A stretch of DNA of 57,631 nucleotides from an uncultured Clostridia bacterium (lineage in GTDB: Bacteria; Bacillota; Clostridia; Christensenellales; Borkfalkiaceae). This document shows, one piece after another, positions 39,997 through 49,383 of the stretch (within the stretch, counting starts at the first letter, position 1; each line of letters opens with the position of its first letter). The DNA is taken from the NCBI GenBank assembly GCA_944328845.1, contig CALVHV010000003.1, positions 1 to 57,631 of the forward strand, written 5' to 3'. The position numbers were made by a program, and so were the translations under genes. The notes under the pieces are model-generated. The model did no database searches. It worked only from the letters and a program-made list of their open reading frames with translations, and was not told the DNA's origin.

Positions 39997-41448
39997 TTAT
40001 TTCCCGAAAATTATCCCCGGGCCGTACTGTGCCAGACCGACCATGATATAAGGATTGATGCACGTGTCCTTATGCTCGTAAGCAAACTGCCACAGCCGTT
40101 TATACAGATCCCGTATCACGTCCTTATATTTGTCCTCCCCGATCCTGTTTACCGTTTCGTGCGGGTCAAGTTCCAGATCGTAAAACTCGTCAAAATCGAA
40201 CCCGTTATAAACAAGTTTATACTGTTTTGTGCGGATGCTCCTTTGGATCCCGTACAATTCGTTTCCGTTGCTCTGCGTGCAAATTTCCTCCCGCGTCCAT
40301 TCGCACGGCTCTTGTTTTACGAGCTTATACACGCTGGAGCCGGAAAATTTCCTCTTGCTCTTTATGCCTGCCGCCTCCAAAACGGTGGGAGCGAGATCGC
40401 ATAAATTGACCGCTTCCTCCCGTACCTGTCCGACCTGCACCCTGCTGTCGTAAATCAGCAAAGGGATTCTGTACGCGCCCTCAAAACAGGGCAGCCCTTT
40501 TGCCCACAAGCCGTGATCGCCGCAATAATCGCCATGATCGGACAAATACAGAATGACCGTATCGCCCGCAAGCTTTTTTGCTTCGGCAACGATTTTTCCG
40601 AACAGATGATCTTCGTAAGAACAAAACGCGAGATACTTTAAGATCGACTTGCGATGTTCGTTTTCCGTCAAGCGGTCGTACATGCTTTTTGTTCTCTTGT
40701 AAAGATTCGGTCTGTTCTCCATATCGTCGTGAAAAGACGGAGGCAGCTGAATCTCTTGCAAAGAATACAAGTCTTCAAATTCTTTGGGCGGAATATACGG
40801 ATCGTGCGGTCCCGTGACCCCTACGTACATAAACAGAGGTCTCTCGTCCTTTTTTTGAAGCATCTTTAAGGCTTCTTCCACGGTGGTGCCATCCGCATAC
40901 GGATTTTCCGAATTGCCGTACTGCGTGTACAAAGGATACCCTTCCCGAACGATCTGCCCCTCTCCGCGCTCCGTATCCGCATCGCATATTTTCCCGCCGC
41001 GAACGCTTTTATAGTAGAGATCCCACTCGTAATCGTCGGGTCTTCTGCCCTTTTTTACATAGGAACCATTGAAATTGAACACTTCTTCAAACCCGAAAGA
41101 GGAAGGGGCCTGTTCGGAAGAAACGTGCCATTTCCCGGAAAAGCAACAGCGATACCCCGCCTTTTGCAGCATTTGCGGAAAAAGGCGGACATGATCGTTC
41201 AACCTGCGGCTGAGCGTATTACCTACGTCCACGTTGTTCCAAACTCCGTGTTCGCTCGGATACAGTCCGCTGAAAAAAGACGCGCGGGAAGGACAGCAAT
41301 GCGGAGAAGGACAATACGCATGCGTAAACACGGTAGCGCGTTCTGCAAGCGCGGAAAAGTTAGGCGTTATTGCACGGTTATACGGAAAAACCGTATCATA
41401 CCTCTGATGATCGGTCATGAACACGATGATGTTCGGTTTTTTATCCAT
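39997..41448 (-). CDS. sulfatase
   Basis: A 483-residue alkaline-phosphatase-superfamily sulfatase. NIIVFMTDHQRYD gives the metal-binding Asp pair; CCPSRASFFSGLYPSEHG holds the C-x-P-S-R signature, with Cys51 to be converted to formylglycine by an anaerobic maturase; VILYLSDHGDYCGDHGLWAKG gives the second metal site. No signal peptide is visible, so it is probably cytoplasmic and acts on imported sulfated sugars. No radical-SAM maturase lies in the window. GGGGG before the ATG is the ribosome site. The true substrate is unknown; a phosphonate or choline sulfate hydrolase cannot be excluded. Confidence 0.9.
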   Translation of the reverse strand: MDKKPNIIVFMTDHQRYDTVFPYNRAITPNFSALAERATVFTHAYCPSPHCCPSRASFFSGLYPSEHGVWNNVDVGNTLSRRLNDHVRLFPQMLQKAGYRCCFSGKWHVSSEQAPSSFGFEEVFNFNGSYVKKGRRPDDYEWDLYYKSVRGGKICDADTERGEGQIVREGYPLYTQYGNSENPYADGTTVEEALKMLQKKDERPLFMYVGVTGPHDPYIPPKEFEDLYSLQEIQLPPSFHDDMENRPNLYKRTKSMYDRLTENEHRKSILKYLAFCSYEDHLFGKIVAEAKKLAGDTVILYLSDHGDYCGDHGLWAKGLPCFEGAYRIPLLIYDSRVQVGQVREEAVNLCDLAPTVLEAAGIKSKRKFSGSSVYKLVKQEPCEWTREEICTQSNGNELYGIQRSIRTKQYKLVYNGFDFDEFYDLELDPHETVNRIGEDKYKDVIRDLYKRLWQFAYEHKDTCINPYIMVGLAQYGPGIIFGK

Positions 41449-41528
41449 TTTATTCCCCCTGATGCGGACTTGACGGATCTTATTTTTTCCGTCCGCTTTT
41501 TCTAAATCTTTGCAAACATCGGCAGATC

Positions 41529-41945
41529 TTATTTTATGAGCACGTATTGTGCAACGAGAAAGAAATTTTGCAGATCTTTCTCGTCCAGACCGCGAAACAA
41601 AAACAGATCGTCGTAAATTTTTTCCGACTCCGCCGTATCCTTGCTTTCCACATGGAAAAAGCCTGTAACGAGATCGATGCCAACCAAAGCTCCGCCCGTG
41701 CGGTAACAGACAACACGGGGCAAAACGCCCTGCGGCAGCTTTTCACGCGAAAAATCGTTGGCGACGATCTCCTCCGCCACAAGGCGCGAAAAGTCTTTCG
41801 ACGGATATTTCTGCGGGCTATATTTGCCGCAAAAATACGCTTCTACCTGTGCCCCCGTCTTTCTGTTGGGAACAAGGTCCCTGTTTTCCTCAAAAATACG
41901 CCTGTATTCAGCAACCTGCTCCGCCGTTATTTCCTTTGTCAGCAT
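41529..41945 (-). CDS. hypothetical protein
   Basis: A 138-residue soluble protein, MLTKEITAEQVAEYRRIFEEN to FFLVAQYVLIK. I recognise no family. It has helical N-terminal residues, a central KYPSKDFSRLVAEEIVAND stretch and strand-like VVCYRTGGALVGIDLVTGFFHVE. The ATG at 41945 has AGGAAG six bases before it and lies inside the last codons of the CPBP protease gene, a 38-base overlap, so the two are likely co-expressed. Confidence 0.65.
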   Translation of the reverse strand: MLTKEITAEQVAEYRRIFEENRDLVPNRKTGAQVEAYFCGKYSPQKYPSKDFSRLVAEEIVANDFSREKLPQGVLPRVVCYRTGGALVGIDLVTGFFHVESKDTAESEKIYDDLFLFRGLDEKDLQNFFLVAQYVLIK

Positions 41946-42792
41946 ATTCTTCCTCTTTCTTTTCGTTTTCAGGCGGGAACACGGCAAACGAATCCGCCGC
42001 GGAACTGTCCTTTTTCCACAAAACAAGGGCAAAATAGACGATGGCGGCGACGGAAACAAGCGCCGTCAGCAATATTTCTTCCGCACACCACACGTCATTG
42101 AACACGCCGAACCCGTAATCCCCCACAGAATAGATGAGATTTCCACAAAAATTGTACACCGCGTGGATGAACGCGCAGGCAAACACGCCGCTGCCGCAGA
42201 ACACGCACACGGACAGCATGCATCCGATGAGGAAAGAATACCCCACCTGCAAAAACACCGCTCCCGAAAAGCCGCCCAAAAGGTTAACGAGGTGCAGCAG
42301 TCCGAACAGAGCGGACGAGAGAAGCACGGCGGCGAACCTGCCCTTTTTCCCCGTGCCCGTCACGCCCAGCACGAACGGAAAGATGACGCCGCGGAAGGCG
42401 GCCTCCTCAAACAATCCCACGCCCAGACATTGCAGGGCAAACGCTGCGACATACGCCCCGCCGCCCGTGATGCCTGCCGTGCCGCGGCAGAGCGCCACGA
42501 TGGGCAGGTTGTTGACGGCAACGACGAGTGCAGGCAAGGCAAACAGCAAAAAGAGGGGCTTTTTGGGCACCCAAACGCCGTAAATGCCCATATGCAGAGC
42601 CAGTACAAACATTACAGCCGCCATTACGATGCGCAGGATCCCCAAACCGAGCATCTGCGCCAGCAGCTCGTCCTGCGTAAACAGATCGCCCAGCCACTGT
42701 GTGGGAAACAGAACGAACCCTGCGGCGAGCAGGTACAAGATCGCCGCACTCGAAAGGGGCGTTTTTCGCATGTAAAGCATTTTCTGTTGCAT
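41908..42792 (-). CDS. CPBP family intramembrane protease
   Basis: A 294-residue membrane protein with about eight helices. Glu129-Glu130 and Arg134 in GLFEEAAFRGVIFP are the EExxxR glutamate protease motif; FGLLHLVNLLGG supplies the histidine and AFIHAVYNFCGN the last histidine/asparagine motif. Members are Rce1-like proteases or bacteriocin self-immunity proteins. The ATG at 42792 has GGGAGG before it. The C-terminal tail EKKEEEYADKGNN is acidic and overlaps the next gene. Confidence 0.87.
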   Translation of the reverse strand: MQQKMLYMRKTPLSSAAILYLLAAGFVLFPTQWLGDLFTQDELLAQMLGLGILRIVMAAVMFVLALHMGIYGVWVPKKPLFLLFALPALVVAVNNLPIVALCRGTAGITGGGAYVAAFALQCLGVGLFEEAAFRGVIFPFVLGVTGTGKKGRFAAVLLSSALFGLLHLVNLLGGFSGAVFLQVGYSFLIGCMLSVCVFCGSGVFACAFIHAVYNFCGNLIYSVGDYGFGVFNDVWCAEEILLTALVSVAAIVYFALVLWKKDSSAADSFAVFPPENEKKEEEYADKGNNGGAGC

Positions 42793-43015
42793 CCTGACCT
42801 CCCTTTCGCACCAAAAAGCGGGGAACGTATCCCCTTTTTGCCACATCCTTGCGGGTACAAAGTATTTCAAAATCCGCGCCACATGTATATGCGCCGCGAG
42901 CCAGTGCGGGCACAAAAATCCAAAATCCCAAAGCCGCGCCGCCCGAACAAAGACCTTGCGCCGGCGACGCAGGCTTGCCGTATAAAACGGGGCGGAATCT
43001 CTTCCGCCCCCGGTT

Positions 43016-43831
43016 TCAGTCTTTGAGCACGAATGCCGCGCCGAACGCGCCTTCATCCACGTGGATACTGAGCACGGGGCCCAGAACGCGCTGATGGATG
43101 TGCACGGCGGGCAGTTTTTCTTTGAGCATCTGTGTGAACTCGGAAACGTCCGTCTCTTCCCCGCAGCGGCAGATGATCAGTCTGCGCGTGTTTTCGGGGA
43201 TGAGGGAAGTCATTTCTTCCAGTCTCTCCCGCGTGCCGCGCGCGTTGTTTTTGAAAAAGATCTTGCCTTTAAGGGTGAACACGGGGCGCAGGTTGAGAGT
43301 GGTCTTTGCCTTGGGGCTCATCATCCTGCCGCCGAAAATAAGGCGGTCGAGCGATTCCACCGTAAACACGATGCCGATCTTGAGTTTCAGCCTGTCGAGG
43401 TGCTCGACGATCTCTTCTGCAGACAATCCGCATTTGACCATGTTGACCGCTTCATCCACGAGCAGATGCATGCCTGCACCGATGGTCATGGAATCGACGA
43501 CGCGGATGTTGCCGCCCACCTGGTCCGCCGCAAAGCAGGCGGAAGAATAGGTACCCGAAAGCGCGGACGAGAGGACGATGCAGATGACATCGTAACCGCG
43601 CCCGACAAGATTGCCGAACGTACGGATGAAATTATTGAGCGCGGGCTGCGCCGTCTTGCACGGGCTGAGCTGCTGCATCATCTGCATGTAATTCCCGTTC
43701 CTGCCCGAAGCGTACTCTTCATAAAAGTTGGGACCCAGCTGATAATTGAGGGGCACAACGCTTACAATGCCGCGACTGGAGATCTCCTCCGTGGAATACC
43801 CCACAGACGAATCGGTGACTATGGCAATCAT
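43016..43831 (-). CDS. DegV family fatty-acid-binding protein
   Basis: A 271-residue protein with the DegV N-terminus IAIVTDSSVGYSTEEISSRGI, then TAQPALNNFIRTF, the VLSSALSGTYSSAC loop, DSMTIGAGM and FTVESLDRLIFGGRM. DegV/FakB proteins bind fatty acids for phosphorylation by FakA. Its position right after the accA end of the fatty acid cluster fits this role. No FakA kinase is visible in the window. The ATG at 43831 has GGAGGAGAG before it. Confidence 0.92.
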   Translation of the reverse strand: MIAIVTDSSVGYSTEEISSRGIVSVVPLNYQLGPNFYEEYASGRNGNYMQMMQQLSPCKTAQPALNNFIRTFGNLVGRGYDVICIVLSSALSGTYSSACFAADQVGGNIRVVDSMTIGAGMHLLVDEAVNMVKCGLSAEEIVEHLDRLKLKIGIVFTVESLDRLIFGGRMMSPKAKTTLNLRPVFTLKGKIFFKNNARGTRERLEEMTSLIPENTRRLIICRCGEETDVSEFTQMLKEKLPAVHIHQRVLGPVLSIHVDEGAFGAAFVLKD

Positions 43832-43946
43832 TCTCTCCTCCTGATCTGCGCCCTTGCGGCGCAAAAATTTTCTCTCTTTGTCAAAATTTCAGGGATACGT
43901 CCTGCCGTTTTTCCGCAATCTCGGGGATACGGAAAACGCGGCTTTC

Positions 43947-44711
43947 TCAGTATTTACGGAAGCGCTCGTAGCGCTGCTGCACGAGCTGTTCGGGCGGAAC
44001 GTCTTTCTTGCTTTCAAAAAATGCCGCCACGCTCTCTTTGAGATCTGCAAAAAACTCGTCGGAAAAGCCCTTTTCTTCCAAAACGCGCTCGACGGCGTGC
44101 AATCCGAAAAGGTCGTTTGCCGTCAGTTTGAGGCAGGCGGAAGCCTCTTCCACCTTCTGCGCGTCCTTCCACAGGATGGAAGCGCAGCCCTCGGGCGAGA
44201 TGACCGAATAGGTCGCTGTCTCGGTGATCCACACTTCGTCCGCCGCGGAAAGACCGAGCGCGCCGCCGCTGCCGCCCTCGCCGATGATGATGGAGAGCGC
44301 GGGCGTTTTCAGGCGGATCATCTCCATAATGGAAGACGCGATCGCCTCGCTCTGTCCCCTCTCTTCCGCGCCGATGCCGCAATAGGCGCCCGACGTATCC
44401 ACGAGGCAGAGCACGGGACGGTGGAATTTTTCCGCCTCCTTCATCAGCCGCATCGCCTTGCGGTATCCTTCGGGATGCACGCAGCCGAAGTTGTGCGCGA
44501 TCTTATCCGCCGTATCCGCACCCTTTTCGATGCCGATGACGGTGACAGGCTTGCCGCAGATGGTGCCGATGCCGCCCACAACGGCGGCGTCGTCCGCAAA
44601 GCGGCGGTCGCCGTGCAGTTCGATAAACCCTTCCGTGATCTTTTCGATATACTGTACCGCGGTGGGCCTCCCCTTTTCGCGGCTCTTTAAGACAATTTCG
44701 TATGCGTTCAT
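43947..44711 (-). CDS. accA: acetyl-CoA carboxylase carboxyltransferase subunit alpha
   Basis: A 254-residue subunit of the transcarboxylase that makes malonyl-CoA. KGRPTAVQYIEKITEGFIELHGDR at the N-terminus and LCLVDTSGAYCGIGAEERGQSEAIA and IGEGGSGGALGLSAADEVW are classic AccA motifs. It is shorter than the E. coli protein (319) because the N-terminal helical extension is missing, as in other clostridia. The ATG overlaps the accD stop by four bases. Confidence 0.95.
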   Translation of the reverse strand: MNAYEIVLKSREKGRPTAVQYIEKITEGFIELHGDRRFADDAAVVGGIGTICGKPVTVIGIEKGADTADKIAHNFGCVHPEGYRKAMRLMKEAEKFHRPVLCLVDTSGAYCGIGAEERGQSEAIASSIMEMIRLKTPALSIIIGEGGSGGALGLSAADEVWITETATYSVISPEGCASILWKDAQKVEEASACLKLTANDLFGLHAVERVLEEKGFSDEFFADLKESVAAFFESKKDVPPEQLVQQRYERFRKY

Positions 44712-45481
44712 TGCGCCGCCTCCGTGGTATTATGGTATCTGAGGAGCAGAGAGAGCTTCTCCTTCATTTCGCGGCGTTCGACGATGAGGTCGGCAAACCC
44801 CTTCTTTTGCAGGAATTCGGCGCGCTGGAAGCCTTCGGGGAGTTTTTGACGGATGGTCTGTTCGATGACGCGCGGACCGGCAAAGCCGATGAGCGCGCCC
44901 TTTTCCGCCATGATGATATCCGCCTCAAACGCAAAAGAAGCGGAGACCCCGCCCGTGGTAGGGTCGGTGAGCACGGAAATATACAACAGCCCCGCCTCGC
45001 CGTGCTTTGCAACGGCGGCGGAAGTCTTTGCCATCTGCATGAGGGAAATGATCCCCTCCTGCATGCGCGCACCGCCGCTGAGCACAAAGCCCACGACAGG
45101 CAAACGGTGCTCGGTGGCGTATTCAAAAGTTTTCGTGATCTTTTCGCCCACGGTGTGCCCCATGCTGCCCATCATAAAGCGATAGTCCATGGAAAAAATG
45201 GCGCAGCGCACGCCGCCGATCTCCCCTTCACCGCAGACGACGCCGTCCTTTTCGCCCGTCTTGGCGCGCAGGGCGGCGATCTTCTCGTCGTATCCGGGAA
45301 AGCCGAGCACATTTTCGCCCGCGACGTCGGCAAACAGTTCGCCGAAATTTTCTGCGCACATGGAAATGCGCTCGCGCGCGCTGAGTTTTTTATAATGTCC
45401 GCACTTGGGACAGACGCCGAAGTGCTCCTTCATCTCGTCCGAAAGGATGATCTTGCCGCACTTTTCGCACTTTTCCGCCAA
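44708..45481 (-). CDS. accD: acetyl-CoA carboxylase carboxyltransferase subunit beta, 5' end interrupted
   Basis: The open part encodes the AccD core: a zinc ribbon CEKCGK...CPKCGH and the crotonase domain with GFPGYDEKI, GARMQEGIISLMQMAKTSAA and TDPTTGGVSASFA. From 45481 the first codon is TTG with no ribosome site. The same frame continues upstream through 32 more codons that read like AccD (FFFRKPKNALEG...PDKLAEK) to a TAA at 45578-45580; before it, GTG at 45601 with GAGGAG would start a normal-sized 297-residue protein. So a stop codon seems to split the gene near codon eight, or the sequence has an error there. Coordinates given are the longest open frame with a start codon. Confidence 0.85.
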   Translation of the reverse strand: MAEKCEKCGKIILSDEMKEHFGVCPKCGHYKKLSARERISMCAENFGELFADVAGENVLGFPGYDEKIAALRAKTGEKDGVVCGEGEIGGVRCAIFSMDYRFMMGSMGHTVGEKITKTFEYATEHRLPVVGFVLSGGARMQEGIISLMQMAKTSAAVAKHGEAGLLYISVLTDPTTGGVSASFAFEADIIMAEKGALIGFAGPRVIEQTIRQKLPEGFQRAEFLQKKGFADLIVERREMKEKLSLLLRYHNTTEAAQ

Positions 45482-45637
45482 TTTGTCGGGGATCTGTGCG
45501 TCCTGCGCAGGTTTCTGCGCCGCGGGGGCAGTTTCGTCCGTTCCTTCCAGTGCGTTTTTGGGTTTTCTGAAGAAAAATTATTTTAGATCCTCAAAATTCA
45601 CTTTCTGATACTCCTCACGTGCGGGAGTACGCCCGCA

Positions 45638-46984
45638 TTACTTGTAATTCTTTAAAAATTTTTCGAGGAAATTCGTGCAATATGTTCCGTCCTTGAATTC
45701 CGGCTGCGCAAGGATATCGCCCGAAAGCTCGGCGTTGGTATGCACGCCGTCGATGACCAGTTCGCACAGTGCCGCCTGCATCTTGCGGATGGCTTCCGTG
45801 CGCTCGCGCGCGTAGACGATGAGTTTTCCTATCATGCTGTCGTAATAGGGCGGAATGACGTAATCCTGGTAAATGGCGGTATCGAAACGCACCCAAGGCC
45901 CGCCGGGAATGTGCATGAACTTGATCTGCCCGCAGCTGGGGCGGAAATTGTTGCGAGCGTCTTCCGAATTGATGCGGCACTCGATGGCACAGCCGCGGAA
46001 GCGGATGTCTTCCTGCTCGTATATGAACTCGATGCCCGCCGCGATGCGGATCTGCCACTTGACGATGTCGATGCCCGTCACGTACTCGGTGACGGGATGT
46101 TCCACCTGAAGGCGGGTGTTCATCTCCATAAAATAGAACTTACCGTCCCGATCCAACAAGAACTCGATGGTGCCGAGGCTTGTATAGTTGACTGTCTTTG
46201 CCGCGAGCACCGCCGCCTCCATCATCTTTTTGCGCACGTTGGGGCGCAGAGTGACGCAGGGGCTCTCCTCGATAAGTTTCTGATTTTTTCTCTGCATGGA
46301 ACAGTCGCGCTCGCCCAGGCACACGACGTTGCCCTGGTTGTCCGCCACGATCTGCATTTCGACGTGCTTGACGTCCGTGAGATATTTTTCAAGGTAGCAC
46401 TTGCCGTTGCCGAAGGCGCTTTCCGCCTCCGCCGAAGCAGTGCGCACGGCGTTTTCAAAGTCCTCTTCCTTCCAGACGATGCGGATACCTCTTCCGCCGC
46501 CGCCCGCGGCGGCCTTGACGATGACGGGATACCCGATCTCGGCGGCAAACTTTTTTGCCTCCGCGATGTCCGTGATCTCGTCCAGTCCCGGAACGACAGG
46601 AACGCCCGCCTTTTTCATGGTGCGGCGCGCCTCGTCCTTGTCACCCATCTTGGCAATGACAGAATAGTGCGGCCCGATGAACTTGATGTTGCACTTTTCG
46701 CACAGCTCCGCAAAGCGCGGATTTTCGCTCAACAGCCCGTACCCGGGATGGATGGCCTGGCAGCCCGTGGCGATGGCGACGTCGATGAGGGCAGTCATGT
46801 TGAGATAACTGTCTTTGAGCAGAGCGGGACCGATGCAATAGCTCTCGTCCGCGAGATTGACGTGCAGCGCCTGCGCGTCCGCCTCCGAATATACGGCGAC
46901 GGTGCGGATACCCATCTCGTTACAGGCGCGGATGATCCTGACGGCGATTTCGCCGCGGTTTGCAATTAAAATTTTACTGAACAT
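45638..46984 (-). CDS. accC: biotin carboxylase subunit of acetyl-CoA carboxylase
   Basis: A 448-residue ATP-grasp enzyme that carboxylates biotin on AccB. FSKILIANRGEIAVRIIRAC is the family N-terminus; KAAAGGGGRGIRIV is the glycine-rich ATP loop, NQKLIEESP and FMEMNTRLQVEHPVTE the active-site segments. Length and order accB-accC-accD-accA are canonical. Its frame runs in line with accD after the TAA at 45638. Confidence 0.97.
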   Translation of the reverse strand: MFSKILIANRGEIAVRIIRACNEMGIRTVAVYSEADAQALHVNLADESYCIGPALLKDSYLNMTALIDVAIATGCQAIHPGYGLLSENPRFAELCEKCNIKFIGPHYSVIAKMGDKDEARRTMKKAGVPVVPGLDEITDIAEAKKFAAEIGYPVIVKAAAGGGGRGIRIVWKEEDFENAVRTASAEAESAFGNGKCYLEKYLTDVKHVEMQIVADNQGNVVCLGERDCSMQRKNQKLIEESPCVTLRPNVRKKMMEAAVLAAKTVNYTSLGTIEFLLDRDGKFYFMEMNTRLQVEHPVTEYVTGIDIVKWQIRIAAGIEFIYEQEDIRFRGCAIECRINSEDARNNFRPSCGQIKFMHIPGGPWVRFDTAIYQDYVIPPYYDSMIGKLIVYARERTEAIRKMQAALCELVIDGVHTNAELSGDILAQPEFKDGTYCTNFLEKFLKNYK

Positions 46985-47053
46985 AGTGACCTCACTCGCC
47001 GCAGGCGCACGCCCGCGGCAGAATCAAGAGACGCGCCCGCAAGGGGCTGCCGC

Positions 47054-47503
<450 letters not shown>

Positions 47504-47525
47504 GTTCTGTTCTCCTTATATTCTG

Positions 47526-47566
47526 TAAAAAATGCGTTTATGGCTATGAAGATGTCATAAACGCAT
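47526..47566 (-). terminator. hairpin with T run between fabF and accB
   Basis: ATGCGTTTATG and CATAAACGCAT (47556-47566 with 47532-47542) pair perfectly around 13 bases and are followed by six T on the minus strand. It may be a partial terminator that lowers acc expression relative to fabF. Confidence 0.65.
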
Positions 47567-47574
47567 GGATGAGC

Positions 47575-48813
47575 TTATATTTTTTTGAAAGCGAGGCATC
47601 CGTTGTGGCCGCCGAAGCCGAGAGAGGTAGAAAGCGCGTACGTCAGCTTTTCTCCCACGGCCGTGTTGGGCGTGATGTCGAGATCGCACACCTCGTCTTT
47701 GACTTTGTAATTGATGGTAGGCGGAATGACCCCTTCATCCAGCGCGAGGATGGACGCGATCGCTTCCACGCCGCCCGCCGCGCCGAGCATATGACCCGTC
47801 ATCGACTTGGTGGAAGAGACGTGCAGTTTATAGGCGTCCGCACCGAACGCGCGCTTGAGCGCACACGTTTCCGTCTTGTCGTTGAGGGGTGTGCCCGTGC
47901 CGTGCGCGTTGACGTAAACGTCTCTGCCCGCGACGATGCCGCCCTGTGCCGCCGCCAGTTCGATGGCTTTGGCAGAGGCGATCGCCTCGGGATTGGGCGC
48001 CGTCATGTGATAGGCGTCGTTGGTGCAGCCGTAGCCCACAACTTCCGCATAGATCTTTGCACCGCGGCGCTTTGCATGCTCGTACTCCTCGAGCATGACC
48101 ACCGCGCCGCCCTCGCCCATGACAAAGCCTGCGCGCTCCGCATCGAACGGGATGGACGCGCGGTTTTTATCCGTGCTTTGGGAAAGCGCCTGACAGCTGA
48201 TGAACCCCGCAAAACAGAGGGGCGTGATAGCCGCCTCGCTGCCGCCCGCCAGCATGGCGTCTGCATAGCCGTGGCGAATGGCGCGGAACGCCTCGCCGAT
48301 GCTGTTGGTGGAGGTGGCACAGGCAGTCACGATGCCGATGTTGGGACCCTGCGCATTGTATTTGATGGCAACCGTGCCCGACGCAATGTTGGAGATCATC
48401 ATCGGCACGAAAAAGGGAGAGACCCTCGAAGGACCTTTTTCGATCAGTTTTGTGTGCTCGGTGATCAGCGTCTGGATGCCGCCGATCCCCGACCCGATAT
48501 AGACGCCGAAACGGTCGGGAGCAACGCTCTCCGCCGTCATGCCGCTGTCTTCGTATGCCTGCGTGGCGGCGGCGACGGCATACTGCGTGTATAAGTCTGT
48601 CTTGCGCACTTCGCCCTTAGGCATATAGAGCGTGGGGTCGAACCCGCGCACTTCGCCCGCAAGCGTGCACTTGTATTCGGAAATGTCGAATTTGGTGACC
48701 GTATCGATCCCGCAGACACCCGCTTTCATATTGTTCCAGGTTGTTTTTACGTCGTTGCCGAGCGGCGTGATGGCGCCCAGCCCCGTGACGACAACTCTTT
48801 TTTCCATTTTCAT
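47575..48813 (-). CDS. fabF: beta-ketoacyl-ACP synthase II
   Basis: A 412-residue condensing enzyme. EKRVVVTGLGAITPLGNDVK is the family start; the active-site Cys is in VTACATSTNSIGEAFR, and the two histidines in NAHGTGTPLNDKTE and SSTKSMTGHMLGAAGG. It elongates acyl-ACP with malonyl-ACP. AAGGAG lies close to the first ATG; a second ATG six bases on is an alternative start. It is separated from fabG by an unusual 570-bp stretch. Confidence 0.96.
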   Translation of the reverse strand: MKMEKRVVVTGLGAITPLGNDVKTTWNNMKAGVCGIDTVTKFDISEYKCTLAGEVRGFDPTLYMPKGEVRKTDLYTQYAVAAATQAYEDSGMTAESVAPDRFGVYIGSGIGGIQTLITEHTKLIEKGPSRVSPFFVPMMISNIASGTVAIKYNAQGPNIGIVTACATSTNSIGEAFRAIRHGYADAMLAGGSEAAITPLCFAGFISCQALSQSTDKNRASIPFDAERAGFVMGEGGAVVMLEEYEHAKRRGAKIYAEVVGYGCTNDAYHMTAPNPEAIASAKAIELAAAQGGIVAGRDVYVNAHGTGTPLNDKTETCALKRAFGADAYKLHVSSTKSMTGHMLGAAGGVEAIASILALDEGVIPPTINYKVKDEVCDLDITPNTAVGEKLTYALSTSLGFGGHNGCLAFKKI

Positions 48814-48889
48814 AAACTCCTTCGCGCTGTCGCGTAAAAGATTTTCCCCGCCTTGTTTTGCGGCGGCGGAAACCGCGTTCCCCTCTTTC

Positions 48890-49090
48890 CCGTTTGTTTT
48901 ACAAAATGCTCAAAAAATAATAAAAAATACGAAAAAATATCGAAAAATAGAGCAAAAATACGCTAATTTATTTGCGTAAAATAATAAAAAATATTTAAAA
49001 TATTGAAAAATTATTTTTAAGTATTTTTATCAGATTAAATTAAATATTTTATTTATTTATTTTAAAAATAAAATATTTTATTCTTATTTT
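48890..49090. other. extremely AT-rich region between fabG and fabF
   Basis: About 200 bases are almost entirely A and T with many short inverted repeats such as AAAATATTTTA-type motifs, in sharp contrast to flanking genes. No ORF of quality lies here. It may contain promoters with UP elements for fabF, a nucleoid-protein binding site, or a matrix of decayed DNA; the sequence does not decide. Confidence 0.55.
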
Positions 49091-49170
49091 TTAAAAATAT
49101 TCCGCCCCGCCGCGATCTGTCCCGCCGCAAAAAGACGAAGCCACAAAAAACACCTATAAGAGATACCTTC

Positions 49171-49350
49171 TCGGCGTGTCTCCGCAGCAAATAGCACGGT
49201 CGCAAGGTACAAGTTCGGCGCGCCCGTACGCGACGGACTAAGCCGCAACAAAATATCGGCTCGGCGTGTCTTCTCAGCAAACAGTGCCGCCGTAAAATAC
49301 AAGTTCGGCGCGCCTGCGCGCGACGGGCAAGGCCGCCCGAAAAGCGGCAT
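49171..49350. repeat. two diverged 90-bp tandem repeats
   Basis: Copies start with TCGGCGTGTC at 49171 and 49261, with further shared blocks such as ACAAGTTCGGCGCGCC. They differ at many positions, so the duplication is older than the 81-bp one at 33.1 kb. An open minus-strand frame crosses both copies, but it has no ribosome site and looks like chance. A hairpin GGGCGGGG/CCCCGCCC follows at about 49355-49373, next to the fabG stop. Confidence 0.7.
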
Positions 49351-49383
49351 TTCGGGCGGGGAAACCCCGCCCATGCCTTTGCG

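Noticed and set aside
45740..46969. 409-codon plus-strand ORF
   Set aside because: It is antisense to accC, which is complete and canonical.
49084..49374. 96-codon ORF across the 90-bp repeats
   Set aside because: The repeated protein sequence comes from the DNA repeat; there is no ribosome site, and the frame is mixed with AT-rich non-coding sequence.
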